Shown piece by piece: positions 12,001 through 18,353 of a stretch of DNA of 64,000 nt (positions are counted from its first letter, which is position 1; every line of letters begins with the position of its first letter). A program made the translations under genes and the position numbers. The notes beneath the pieces are model-generated. The model saw only the letters and a program-made list of their open reading frames with translations, searched no databases and was not told the DNA's origin. Origin of the DNA: Azorhizobium sp965227945 (GTDB taxonomy: Bacteria > Pseudomonadota > Alphaproteobacteria > Rhizobiales > Xanthobacteraceae); NCBI GenBank assembly GCA_965227945.1, contig CBDDGQ010000006.1:2418001-2482000 (forward strand), read 5' to 3'.

Positions 12001-15000
12001 GCGGAGGCGCCCGTATCGAGGGTGCCCGTGGCGCCGGTCCCCAGGGTGATGGCGTTGGCGAGGCTATAGGCACCGCCCAGGGACAGGGTGCCGCTCTGCG
12101 CGAAGGTGAGGGCGCCGGTGCCGAGGGCAACCGCATTGGCGAGGGCCAGCGTGCCGCCGGAGAGCGTCGTGCCGCCGGCATAACTGTTGGCGCCGGCCAG
12201 GGTCAGGCTGCCGGCGCCGGATTTCGTCAGCGCGCCGGCGCCGGAGATGATCCCGTTCAGGATGCCATCGAAGCCGTTGGTGTCGAGGGTGGCGGTGGCG
12301 GCGTTGGCCAGGGTCACCGCATTGGCCAGGCCATAGCTGCCGCCGAAGCGCAGGGTGGCGGGCGCCAGCACCGACAGCGCCCCCGTGCCCAGGGCGGCCG
12401 CATCGCCCACCACAAGGGTGCTGCCGGTGAGGCTGGTGCCACCGGCATAGGTGTTGGCGCCGGTGAGGGTGAGCGTACCGGAGCCGGACTTCACCAGCGC
12501 CCCGTCGCCGGACAGCACGCCGGCGAGGGTCACGTCGAAGGCCCCCGTGGCCAGCGTGGCGCTGGTGCCGGTGGCCAGGCTCATGGCGTTCTGCACCGTG
12601 AAGGCGCCGCCGAAGCCCAGCGTGCCGCTGGCGGCGACGGTGAGCGCGCCGGTGCCCAGCGCGCCGGCCGTGCCGAGCGTGAGGCCGCCCCCGGACAAAG
12701 TGGTGCCGCCGGTGTAGCTGTTGGCGCCAGAGAGGGTGAGCGTGCCGCTGCCGGTCTTGGCCAGTGCCCCGGCGCCGGAGAGGGTGCCGCTGAGCGTGGT
12801 GGCGAAGCTGCCGGTGGCGATCGTGCCGGTGGCGCCGGTGGCCAGCGTCACCGCATTGGCCAGGGTGTAAGCGGCGTTCACCTGCAGCGTGCCGTCGGCG
12901 GCAAAGGTCAGCGCGCCGGTGCCCAGGGCGCCGGCATTGGACAGCGCCAGGGTGCCGGCGCTCAGGGTCGTGCCGCCGCTGAAGGTGTTGGCGGCGGACA
13001 AGGTGAGGGTGCCTGCCCCGGCCTTGGCCAGCGCGCCGCTGCCGGAGAGGAGGCCGCTCCAGGTGGCGCCCAGTCCGTTGGTGTCGACGGTCGATGTGGT
13101 GGCGGCGCCCAGAGTGGCGTTGGCGGCGGCGGTCAGGGCCGAGCCGATCACCTTCACCGTGCCGCCGCCGAGGTTCAGCGTGTAGGTGCCGGTGGCGTTG
13201 ACGCCGCCCAATGCGGTGCGCAGCGACGTGCCGCCGATCTCCAGCGTGCCGCCGTTGAGATTATAGGTGCCATTGCCGATGGAGGAGAGATAGAGCGCCG
13301 CCGCCGCTGCCACGCGCAGGGTGCCGCCGGTCTGGGTCAGGGTGCCGGCGGCGGAGGCGGCCGGGTTGGTGCCGCCCACATAGACATTGCCCAGGGCCAT
13401 GTAGCCGCCGGTCAGTTCCAGCAGGCCGCCGGACAGATTGAAGGTGCCGGACCCCGCGGGATTGCTGCCGGTGTTGCGACCGACCTCAAGGATGCCACCG
13501 GTGACGGTGAGGGTGCCGCCGGACAGGTTATAGGTGCCGGTGCCCCCCTGGTTGCCGATGTTCATGGCACCGTTGTTGATGGTGACCGCGCCCGCGGTCT
13601 GGTTCACCACGCCGGTGCCGCCGAAATCGCCCACCTGCATCCCGGAATTGTCGCTGCCGTCCGGTGCCTGGATGACCAGGGATCCACCGCTGATGCTGAA
13701 GCTGGCGTTGCCGGTGCTGCCGGAGCCGATCACCAGATATTTGAGGGTGTTGGTGGACGCGCCCGCCGCCTGGATCAGGGTGCCGGAGACGATATGGAAT
13801 TCGCCGGACTCCGTCGTCACGCCGGATAGGGTGAGGCTGCCGGTGCCATACTTGCCGAACCCGCCGCTGGCCCCCGACCCCTGCAAGGTGGTGTCGGTGA
13901 GCGCCATGTCGCTGTTGTCGGTGCCGAAGGCGAAGGCGCCGGCGCCCACCGCCACGGTGGCGCCGGTGGCGTTCAGCGAGGCCAGCAATTGCTGGGTGCC
14001 CACCATGGACAAGGTGGTGCCCGCATCCAGCGTCACCGCGGAATATTGCGAGATGGCGCCGGACGTGCTCGCCGCCAGCGTGCCCGCGGTCACATGGGTG
14101 GCGCCGCTATAGGCGTTGATGCTGCCGAGCGTGAGGGTGCCGCTGCCCTGCTTGGTCAGGCCGCCGGCGCCGGAGATGGTGCCGCTCAAGGTGTCGGCGA
14201 AGGCGCCGGTGTCGACGGTGAGGGTGGCGCCGGTGCCGAGGGACACCGCATTGGACCGCGTGGCGGCGCTGCCGAAGGCGAGGGTGGAATCCGCCGTCAC
14301 GCTCACGGTGCCGCTGCCCAAAGCGGCGGCGGCGGCGAGACGCAAGGTGCCGCCGGACAGAAGTGTGCCGCCGCTATAGGTCTGGGTGGCGGAGAGCGTC
14401 AGCGTGCCGGCGCCGGTCTTGCCCAGGCTGCCGGCGCCGGAAATGACGCCGCTCCACGTCACATCGTTGCCGGCGGTGTCGAGGGTGGCCACCGCGCCGC
14501 TGCTCACCGCCAAGGTCTTGGCGAGCGTATAGGCGCCGGCAAAGCCCAGCGTGCCGGTGGCGGAGACGGTGACGCCGCCGGTACCCAGCGCCGCGGCATC
14601 GGCGACGATCACTGAGCCGCCGCTCACTGTCGTGCCGCCGCTATAGGTGTTGGCGTGGCTCAGCGTGAGGCTGCCGCTGCCGGACTTGGCCAGGATGCCG
14701 CTGCCCGAAATGGTACCCGACAGGGTCTCGGCGAACGCCCCCGTATTCACGGTCGCAGTGGCGCCGGAGGCGATGGCGAGGGTGTTGGCCACCGTGTGGG
14801 CGCCGGTGAAGCCCAAGGTGCTGGAGGCGCTGATGCTGAGCCCGCCGGTGCCGAGCGCGGCATCGTCGCCCAGGCTGAGGGTGCCGGCGCTGAGCGTGGT
14901 GCCGCCGGTGTAGCTGTTGGCGGCGGAGAGGGTGAGCGTGCCGGTGCCGGTCTTGGTGAGCGCCCCGTCGCCGGAGAGGATGCCGCTCCAGACGGCGCTG

Positions 15001-18000
15001 GTGGTGCCGGTGTCGAAGGTGGCGGTGGCGCCGGAGGCGAGCACGGCCGCATTGGCCAGCGTGCGGTTGCCGCTGAAGCCCACGGTGGCGTTGGCGGCGA
15101 CCGTCAGGGAGCCGGTGCCAAGCGCGCTGTCGCTGCCGAGGGTCAGCGTGCCGGCATTGAGCGTGGTGCCGCCGGTGTAGCTGTTGGCGCCGGACAGCGT
15201 CAGCGTGCCGCTGCCGGCCTTGATGAGCGCGCCGTCCCCGGAGATGACGCCGCTGAGGGTGTCGGCAAACGCGCCGGTGTCGAGCGTGGCAACGGTGCCC
15301 GTCTGGAGGGCGAGGGCGTTGGCCACCGTATAGGCGCCGGAGAAGGTCAGGCTCGACGTGGTGCCGAAGGTGACGGTGCCGGTACCGAGGCCGGAGGCAT
15401 TGCCAAGCGTCAGGGTGCCGGCGTTCACCGTCAGGCCGCCGCTGAAGGTGTTGGCACCGGACAAGGTGAGGGTGCCGGCGCCGGCCTTGGTGAGGGCGCC
15501 GGTGCCGGAGATGACATCGCTCCAGGTGATGCCGATGCCGTTGGTGTCCAGAGTGGAGATGGTGCCGTCGGCCAGCGTCGCCTTCAGGGCGGCGGTCAGG
15601 GTCGAACCGGTCGCCTTGACGGTGCCGCCGCCGAGGGTGAAGAGGTAGGTGCCCCAGCCGGTCAGGCCGCCATAAGAGGGCTGCAGCCCGTTGCCGCCGA
15701 CTTCCAGCGTGCCGCCGCTGAGCGTGTAGGCGCCATTGCCCAAGGACGACAAGGAGAGGCTGCCGCCGCTCTCCACCCGCAGGGTGCCTCCGGTCTGGTT
15801 GATGGTGCCGGAGCCGTTGGCCACGGGGTTGGTGCCGCCGGACGCCCGGTTGCCGAGGATCAACTCGCCGCCGACGATGTCCAGCAGGCCGCCGGACAGG
15901 TTGATGGTGCCGGTGCTGGCGGGCTGGCCGTTGGTGTTGCGGCCCACATTGTAGAGGCCGGAATTCAACGTCAGCGTGCCGCCGGACAGGTTGTAGGTGC
16001 CGGTGCCGCCCTGGTTGCCCACGTTGAACGAGGAATTGGTGACGACGATAGTGCCGCCGGTCTGGTTGAGCACGCCGATGCCGCCCCAGTCGCCCACCTG
16101 CAGCGACGAACTGGTGCTGCCGCCCGGATCGTGAATGTCCAGCGTGCCGCCGGAAATGTTCAGCGTGCCGCTGGACCCGCCGCCGGAGCCGACGGCGAAA
16201 TACTTGATGAGATTGGTGCTGGCGCCGGCGCTTTGGGTGATGGTGCCGCCGACGATATGGAACTCGCCGGTGCCCATGGTGACGCCGGAGATCGCCAGGC
16301 TTCCCGTGCCGGCCTTGTCGAACGAGCCGTTGCCGCCGGACCCGGTGATGGTGGTGCCGGACAGGGTGCTGTCCGCATTGTTGCTGCCGAAGGCCAAGGT
16401 GCCGGTGCCGACCACGATGGTGCCGGCGCCCGCCGCCAGATTGGCGATGGATTGCGTGGTGTTGGTGAGGTTCAGCGTCGCCCCGTCATCGAGGGTGATG
16501 ACGGAATTGGCTGAGAGGACTCCGTTTGCGCTGGCCTTCAGCGTCCCGGCCCGGATCTCGGTGCCGCCCGCATAGGTGTTGGCGCCGGACAGAGTCAGCG
16601 TGCCCACGCCGGTCTTCAGGACGCCGCCGCTGCCGGAGATCACGCCGGACAAGCCGACGGCAAAGCCGGCCGTGCTGAGGGTGGTGGTGGTGCCCGTGCC
16701 CAGCACCAGGGCATTGGCCACCGTATAGGCGCCGGTGAAGCCCAGGACCCCGTTGCCGGTGGCGGTGATGGCGCCGGTGCCGAACGCCGCGGCGTTGCTC
16801 ACCCGCACGGTGCCGCTCTGAAGGGTGAGGCCGCCGCTGAAGGTATTGGCAGCGGCCAGTTCCAAGGTTCCGCTGCCGGTCTTCGTGAGGCTGCCAGTGC
16901 CGGAAATCACCGACCGCCAGGTGGCGAACTGGCCATTGCTGTCGAAGGTCGATGCGGTCCCGGCGGACAGGCTGGTGAGCAGGCTCGAGGAGGTGTCGAG
17001 GGTGCCGCTGGTCACCCGCAAGGTGCCGCCGGCGAAGGTGAAGGTGTCGTCGGCGTCGCCAGAGATGGTCGAGCCCGCGATGCCCAGGACGCCGCCGCTC
17101 AACAGATAAGACCCGGTGCCGGAGCCGAAGGCGAGCGATGTGGTGGTGAGGGTGCCGCCCGACTGGTTGACGGTGCCGGTGCTGCCGGAGGCGCTCGCCA
17201 CCGACAGGCCATTGGCGAGGGTCGCCGTGCCACCGCTGATGTTGAAGGTGCCAGTGCCCCCCGCATCGGCGCCCACCACCAGGGAACTGCCGGACAGGTT
17301 CAGGGTGCCAGCGGACAGATTGTAGGTCCCCGCGCCGCCACCATTGGCGCCGCCTGCCGTGCCGACGTTCGATCCCAGGGTGAGGGGATTGGTGAGGGCG
17401 AAGGTCACCAGCGAGCCGGCGCCCTCCTGGGTGATGGTGCCGCTGGCGAGGGCATCACCCACAGAGAATTGGGCGCCGGAATAGCTGAAGCTGGCGCTGC
17501 CGGAGATCTGCAGCAGGCCGGTGCTGCCCGCGCCCGAGCCCACATAAGCGGTGCTGGTGGTGTCGCCGGGCGCGGTGGCGAAGGCCGCGGTGCCGCTCAG
17601 GTGGTAAGTGCCGGTGCCGCCCGCGGTGCCGATGTCGAGGGCCAGGGTGCCGGTGGCACTGACCGTGCCGCCGGTCTGGTTGAAGGTGCCTGTAACGCCG
17701 GCGCCGCTGCCGATGGCCAGGCCGCCGGAATTCGCGCCGGCTGCGGCTGCGGCATCGAAGGTCAGGCTTCCCGTATTCAGGGTGAGGGTGCCGGAGCCGG
17801 CCTGGGTGCCGTCGAAATTGCCCACCCACAGGCGCCCGACACCGCCGGTGCTGGCCACGTTGAACAGCACCGATCCGCCATCGATGGTGAGGCTGCCGGT
17901 GCCGCCGTTGCCGATGCGGAGCGTGCCGTTGTCGCTGCCCACCGACGTGGTGGTGGTGAGGCTGGAGCCCACGCCCAGCACCACCGAGGAGGACGCCCCG

Positions 18001-18353
18001 ACGGTGCCGATGTCCAAAGGCGCACCGGTCAGCGTGATGGCCAGGGACGATGCCGCGCCGGGCAGACCATACGAGCCAAGGGTGAATGTGGTGCCGGCGC
18101 TGATGACCTTGATGGTGTTGGGCGCGCCCAAGGTGGTGGCATCGCTGAGCGCCTGGTCGAACTCGGCCTGGGTGATGACATCGAGAGCGACGGCGGGGCG
18201 CGCGGAGAGGCCCGCGACCAGGAGCGCGGCAACAAGGGCGGTGGTGGCCGTGCGGGTCCCGAAGGCCCGGTATGCCGCATTGGACAGCGTCGTGGAGGCC
18301 AGGAAGACAGCTCGCAGCGGAACATTCGCGGACGCTGCGATCCGACCTCTCAC
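1..18353 (-). CDS. Giant PATR autotransporter adhesin, N-terminal and passenger part (3' end outside window)
   Basis: On the minus strand one frame stays open from a stop at about 18420 to position 1, over 6,100 codons; I checked the frame by translation near 1, 9.0, 13.7, 15.6 and 18.0 kb. The chosen start is GTG at 18353, just after a G-rich ribosome-binding-like stretch. Residues 1-56 form a long signal peptide with hydrophobic core ALVAALLVAGLSA and a likely AVA/LD cleavage site. The rest is Gly/Ala/Thr/Leu-rich beta-helix sequence made of autotransporter-associated beta-strand repeats (PATR), with motifs such as GSGTLTLSGANSYTGGTT and NAITLATGATGTL. Proteins of this type are secreted to the cell surface by a C-terminal beta-barrel, which must lie left of position 1. 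Cysteine is nearly absent, as is usual for passengers. An adhesin or biofilm role is inferred. No frameshift was seen, but not every codon was checked. Confidence 0.9.
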   Translation of the reverse strand, partial: MRGRIAASANVPLRAVFLASTTLSNAAYRAFGTRTATTALVAALLVAGLSARPAVALDVITQAEFDQALSDATTLGAPNTIKVISAGTTFTLGSYGLPGAASSLAITLTGAPLDIGTVGASSSVVLGVGSSLTTTTSVGSDNGTLRIGNGGTGSLTIDGGSVLFNVASTGGVGRLWVGNFDGTQAGSGTLTLNTGSLTFDAAAAAGANSGGLAIGSGAGVTGTFNQTGGTVSATGTLALDIGTAGGTGTYHLSGTAAFATAPGDTTSTAYVGSGAGSTGLLQISGSASFSYSGAQFSVGDALASGTITQEGAGSLVTFALTNPLTLGSNVGTAGGANGGGAGTYNLSAGTLNLSGSSLVVGADAGGTGTFNISGGTATLANGLSVASASGSTGTVNQSGGTLTTTSLAFGSGTGSYLLSGGVLGIAGSTISGDADDTFTFAGGTLRVTSGTLDTSSSLLTSLSAGTASTFDSNGQFATWRSVISGTGSLTKTGSGTLELAAANTFSGGLTLQSGTVRVSNAAAFGTGAITATGNGVLGFTGAYTVANALVLGTGTTTTLSTAGFAVGLSGVISGSGGVLKTGVGTLTLSGANTYAGGTEIRAGTLKASANGVLSANSVITLDDGATLNLTNTTQSIANLAAGAGTIVVGTGTLAFGSNNADSTLSGTTITGSGGNGSFDKAGTGSLAISGVTMGTGEFHIVGGTITQSAGASTNLIKYFAVGSGGGSSGTLNISGGTLDIHDPGGSTSSSLQVGDWGGIGVLNQTGGTIVVTNSSFNVGNQGGTGTYNLSGGTLTLNSGLYNVGRNTNGQPASTGTINLSGGLLDIVGGELILGNRASGGTNPVANGSGTINQTGGTLRVESGGSLSLSSLGNGAYTLSGGTLEVGGNGLQPSYGGLTGWGTYLFTLGGGTVKATGSTLTAALKATLADGTISTLDTNGIGITWSDVISGTGALTKAGAGTLTLSGANTFSGGLTVNAGTLTLGNASGLGTGTVTFGTTSSLTFSGAYTVANALALQTGTVATLDTGAFADTLSGVISGDGALIKAGSGTLTLSGANSYTGGTTLNAGTLTLGSDSALGTGSLTVAANATVGFSGNRTLANAAVLASGATATFDTGTTSAVWSGILSGDGALTKTGTGTLTLSAANSYTGGTTLSAGTLSLGDDAALGTGGLSISASSTLGFTGAHTVANTLAIASGATATVNTGAFAETLSGTISGSGILAKSGSGSLTLSHANTYSGGTTVSGGSVIVADAAALGTGGVTVSATGTLGFAGAYTLAKTLAVSSGAVATLDTAGNDVTWSGVISGAGSLGKTGAGTLTLSATQTYSGGTLLSGGTLRLAAAAALGSGTVSVTADSTLAFGSAATRSNAVSLGTGATLTVDTGAFADTLSGTISGAGGLTKQGSGTLTLGSINAYSGATHVTAGTLAASTSGAISQYSAVTLDAGTTLSMVGTQQLLASLNATGATVAVGAGAFAFGTDNSDMALTDTTLQGSGASGGFGKYGTGSLTLSGVTTESGEFHIVSGTLIQAAGASTNTLKYLVIGSGSTGNASFSISGGSLVIQAPDGSDNSGMQVGDFGGTGVVNQTAGAVTINNGAMNIGNQGGTGTYNLSGGTLTVTGGILEVGRNTGSNPAGSGTFNLSGGLLELTGGYMALGNVYVGGTNPAASAAGTLTQTGGTLRVAAAAALYLSSIGNGTYNLNGGTLEIGGTSLRTALGGVNATGTYTLNLGGGTVKVIGSALTAAANATLGAATTSTVDTNGLGATWSGLLSGSGALAKAGAGTLTLSAANTFSGGTTLSAGTLALSNAGALGTGALTFAADGTLQVNAAYTLANAVTLATGATGTIATGSFATTLSGTLSGAGALAKTGSGTLTLSGANSYTGGTTLSGGGLTLGTAGALGTGALTVAASGTLGFGGAFTVQNAMSLATGTSATLATGAFDVTLAGVLSGDGALVKSGSGTLTLTGANTYAGGTSLTGSTLVVGDAAALGTGALSVLAPATLRFGGSYGLANAVTLANAATATLDTNGFDGILNGIISGAGALTKSGAGSLTLAGANSYAGGTTLSGGTLALANAVALGTGALTFAQSGTLSLGGAYSLANAITLGTGATGTLDTGASAVTLAGVISGTGALAKTGTGTLTLSGANSYAGGTTLSAGTLALANAGALGTGALTFAQSGTLSVGGAYSLSNAITLGTGATGTLDTGAFALTLTGALSGDGALAKMGTGTLTLSGANSYAGGTTISGGTLALANAGGLGTGGLTFAGTSTLAVGGAYSLANAITLGTGTTGTLDTGAYAVTLAGALSGDGALAKTGSGTLTLSGTNSYNGGTTLAGGTLALANANALGTGGLTFAQSGTLSVGGAYSLANAITLATGATGTLDTGAYAVTLAGALSGDGALAKTGSGTLTLSGVNSYTGGTTLAGGTLTVANANALGTGGLTFAGTSTLSVGGAYSLANAITLATGATGTLDTGAYAVTLAGVLAGDGALAKVGSGTLTLSGANSYTGGTTLAGGTLVLVNAVALGTGALTFAQSGTLSVGGAYALTNAITLATGVTGTLDTGAYAVTLAGTLSGDGALAKMGTGTLNLSGANSYTGGTTLSGGTLALANANALGTGGLTFAGSGTLSVGGAYSLANAITLATGATGTLDTGAYAVTLAGALAGDGALAKTGSGTLTLSGANSYAGGTTLSAGTLALANAGALGTGGLTFAGNSTLSVGGAYSLANAITLATGATGTLDTGAYAVTLAGALAGDGALAKTGSGTLTLSGANSYSGGTTLSNGTLALANANALGTGSLTFAGTSTLSVGDAYALTNAITLATGATGTLDTGAYAVTLAGALSGDGALAKVGSGTLTLSGANSYTGGTTLAGGTLVLVNAGALGTGGLTFAQSGTLSVGGAYSLTNAITLATGATGALDTGSYAVTLAGALSGDGALAKTGTGTLTLSGANSYTGGTTLSGGTLALANAGALGTGGLTFAGTSTLSVGGAYSLANTITLATGATGTLDTGSYAVTLTGALAGDGALAKAGSGTLTLSGANSYAGGTTISGGTLALANAGALGTGGLTFAGSGTLSVGGAYSLANTITLATGATGTLDTGAYAVTLAGALSGDGALAKTGSGTLTLSGTNSYNGGTTLAGGTLALANAGALGTGGLTFAQSGTLSVGGAYSLANAITLATGATGTLDPGAYAVTLAGALSGDGALAKTGSGTLTLSGVNSYTGGTTLAGGTLAIANANALGTGGLTFAGTSTLSVGGAYSLANAITLATGATGTLDTGAYAVTLAGVLSGDGALAKAGTGTLTLSGANSYTGGTTLSGGTLALAHDQALGTGGLTFAQSGTLSVGGAYSLANAITLATGATGTLDTGAYAVTLAGALSGDGALAKTGSGTLTLSGANSYTGGTTLSAGTLALANAGALGTGGLTFAQSGTLSVGGAYALTNAITLATGATGTLDTGAYAVTLAGTLSGDGALAKVGSGTLTLSGANSYAGGTTISGGTLALANANALGTGGLTFAGTSTLAVGGAYALTNTITLATGATGTLDTGAYAVTLAGALSGDGALAKVGSGTLTLSAANTFSGGTTLSAGTLALSNAGALGTGALTFAADGTLQVNAAYTLANAVTLATGATGTIATGSFATTLSGTLSGAGAVAKTGSGTLTLSGANSYTGGTTLSGGGLTLGTAGALGTGALTVAASGTLGFGGAFTVQNAMSLATGASATLATGAFDVTLAGVLSGDGALVKSGSGTLTLTGANTYAGGTTLAGGTLALANAGALGTGALTFAQSGTLFVGGAYSLSNAITLATGATGTLDTGAYAVTLAGALSGDGALAKTGTGTLTLSGVNSYTGGTTLSSGTLALAHAGALGTGGLTFAGTSTLSVGGAYSLANTITLATGATGTLDTGAYTVTLAGALAGDGALAKAGSGTLTLSGANSYAGGTTISGGTLALANASALGTGGLTFAGSGTLSVGGAYSLANTITLATGATGTLDTGAYAVTLAGVLSGAGALAKAGSGTLTLSGANSYNGGTTLGGGTLALANAGALGTGGLTFAQSGTLSVGGAYSLANAITLATGATGTLDTGAYAVTLAGALSGDGALAKTGSGTLTLSGANSYTGGTTLSGGTLTVANANALGTGGLTFAGTSTLSVGGAYSLANAITLATGATGTLDTGAYAVTLAGVLAGDGALAKVGSGTLTLSGANSYTGGTTLAGGTLVLVNAVALGTGDLTFAQSGTLSVGGAYALTNAITLATGVTGTLDTGAYAVTLAGTLSGDGALAKMGTGTLNLSGANSYTGGTTLSGGTLALANANALGTGGLTFAGTSTLSVGGAYALTNAITLATGATGTLDTGAYAVTLAGALSGDGALAKTGTGTLTLSGANTYTGGTTLSAGTLAVANAGALGTGALTFAGSSTLSVGGAYSLANAITLATGATGTLDTGAFALTLTGALSGDGALAKMGTGTLTLSGANSYAGGTTLSGGTLVLANANALGTGGLTFAGSGTLSVGGAYSLANAITLATGATGTLDTGAYAVTLAGALAGDGALAKTGSGTLTLSGANSYAGGTTLSAGTLALANAGALGTGGLTFAGNSTLSVGGAYSLANAITLATGATGTLDTGAYAVTLAGALAGDGALAKTGSGTLTLSGANSYSGGTTLSNGTLALANANALGTGSLTFAGTSTLSVGDAYALTNAITLATGATGTLDTGAYAVTLAGALSGDGALAKVGSGTLTLSGANSYTGGTTLAGGTLVLVNAGALGTGGLTFAQSGTLSVGGAYSLTNAITLATGATGALDTGSYAVTLAGALSGDGALAKTGTGTLTLSGANSYTGGTTLSGGTLALANAGALGTGGLTFAGTSTLSVGGAYSLANTITLATGATGTLDTGSYAVTLTGALAGDGALAKAGSGTLTLSGANSYAGGTTISGGTLALANAGALGTGGLTFAGTSTLAVGGAYALTNTITLATGATGTLDTGAYAVTLAGALSGDGALAKTGSGTLTLSGTNSYNGGTTLAGGTLALANAGALGTGGLTFAQSGTLSVGGAYSLANAITLATGATGTLDPGAYAVTLAGALSGDGALAKTGSGTLTLSGVNSYTGGTTLAGGTLTVANANALGTGGLTFAGTSTLSVGGAYSLANAITLATGATGTLDTGAYAVTLAGVLAGDGALAKVGSGTLTLSGANSYTGGTTLAGGTLALANAGALGTGALTFAQSGTLSVGGAYALTNAITLATGVTGTLDTGAYAVTLAGTLSGDGALAKMGTGTLNLSGANSYTGGTTLSGGTLALANANALGTGGLTFAGTSTLSVGGAYALTNTITLATGATGTLDTGAYAVTLAGALSGDGALAKTGTGTLTLAGANTYTGGTTISGGTLALANAGALGTGGLTFAGTSTLAVGGAYALTNAITLATGATGTLDTGAYAVTLAGALSGDGALAKAGSGTLTLSGANSYSGGTTLSSGTLALANAGALGTGGLTFAGSGTLSVGGAYSLANTITLAIGATGTLDTGAYAVTLAGALSGDGALAKVGSGTLTLSGANSYSGGTTLAGGTLAVANANALGTGGLTFAGNSTLSVGGAYALANAMTLSAGATGTLDTGAYAVTLGGTLSGDGALAKTGSGTLTLSGANSYSGGTTLAGGTLAVTNASALGTGGLTFAGTSTLSVGGAYALTNAITLATGATGTLDTGAYAVTLAGALSGDGALAKAGTGTLTLSGANSYTGGTTIAGGTLALATNQALGSGGLTFAQSGTLAFGGAFDLANAVSVGSGAVATFDTGAYAVTLAGALAGDGALAKTGTGTLTLSGANSYTGGTTLASGTLALANAGALGTGALAFAGSGTLAFGGAFDLANRVSVATGATATFDTGSYAVAVNGVISGSGGIAKAGAGTLTLAGANTFSGGTIIDGGALILANASALGTGGLTFLSDTTFNLDGTFAFANAITLGAGATVTFDTAANTATVAGTVGGAGALTKTGSGTLALAAVNTYAGATTIAQGTLRTDVAGALAGATAVQVTGGATLDLAGHDQTVAALSGAGSVQLGSGTLTTGGGNTDTLFSGSIAGTGGLSKTGTGTLALTGVNTYSGGTRLASGAIALGNGGALGSGALDVVGTAALVFGTDMTLANAITVAA
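3034..4933. repeat. Long internal direct duplication, copy 1 (partner 8641-10540)
   Basis: About 1.9 kb is nearly identical to 8641-10540 at an offset of 5607 bp (21 x 267). By eye there are only scattered single-base differences plus one swapped sub-block (3497-3555 versus 9104-9162). This points to recent segmental duplication or gene conversion inside the gene. Confidence 0.85.
5497..6013. repeat. Internal direct duplication (partner 10570-11086)
   Basis: Nearly identical to 10570-11086 at an offset of 5073 bp (19 x 267), including a rare variant coding an LNLSG segment. A third, more diverged copy lies near 2560-3076. Confidence 0.8.
7104..7662. repeat. Internal direct duplication of divergent PATR units (partner 12444-13002)
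   Basis: About 560 bp matches 12444-13002 at an offset of 5340 bp (20 x 267) with a few substitutions. It encodes divergent units, with motifs such as LVKSGSGTLTLTGANTYAGG and FGGAFTVQNAMSLATG, that also resemble the downstream non-array part. Confidence 0.83.
8641..10540. repeat. Long internal direct duplication, copy 2 (partner 3034-4933)
   Basis: Second copy of the 1.9-kb segment. Identity breaks down just after 10540, where this copy switches to sequence matching the region after 5497. Confidence 0.85.
10570..11086. repeat. Internal direct duplication (partner 5497-6013)
   Basis: Copy of 5497-6013, placed directly after the 8641-10540 duplication. The two blocks occur here in a new combination compared with the left half of the array. 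Confidence 0.8.
12444..13002. repeat. Internal direct duplication of divergent PATR units (partner 7104-7662)
   Basis: Second copy of the divergent unit pair. It sits at the junction between the regular array and the N-terminal-proximal, less regular passenger repeats. Confidence 0.83.

Larger units (their letters stand above)
707..13010 (-). repeat. Tandem array of 267-bp (89-aa) PATR units, about 46 copies
   Basis: Reading the minus strand, the same 89-codon module recurs at exact multiples of 267 bp. For example, the segment coding LSGANSY sits near 973, 1240, 1507, 1774 and 2041 and stays in phase to about 13.0 kb. Each unit carries the motifs GTLTLSGANSYTGGTT, LANAGALGTGGLTF, SVGGAYSLANAITLATG, LDTGAYAVTLAGAL and SGDGALAKTGS in that order. 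Units are mosaics of a few alternative sub-blocks, for example FAGTSTLSVGG versus FAQSGTLSVGG. Because 267 is divisible by 3, unit gain or loss leaves the frame intact. Confidence 0.93.

Noticed and set aside
707..13010. Possible CRISPR array
   Set aside because: The period is 267 bp, all units are translated in one frame and there are no short repeat/unique spacer alternations.
318..16514. Long plus-strand open frames inside the repeat region (for example 318-1580, 6795-9212, 14655-16514)
   Set aside because: They are the exact codon-for-codon antisense of the autotransporter frame. Gly/Ala/Arg/Gln-rich sequence with no domain; the lack of stops follows from the GC-rich repeats.
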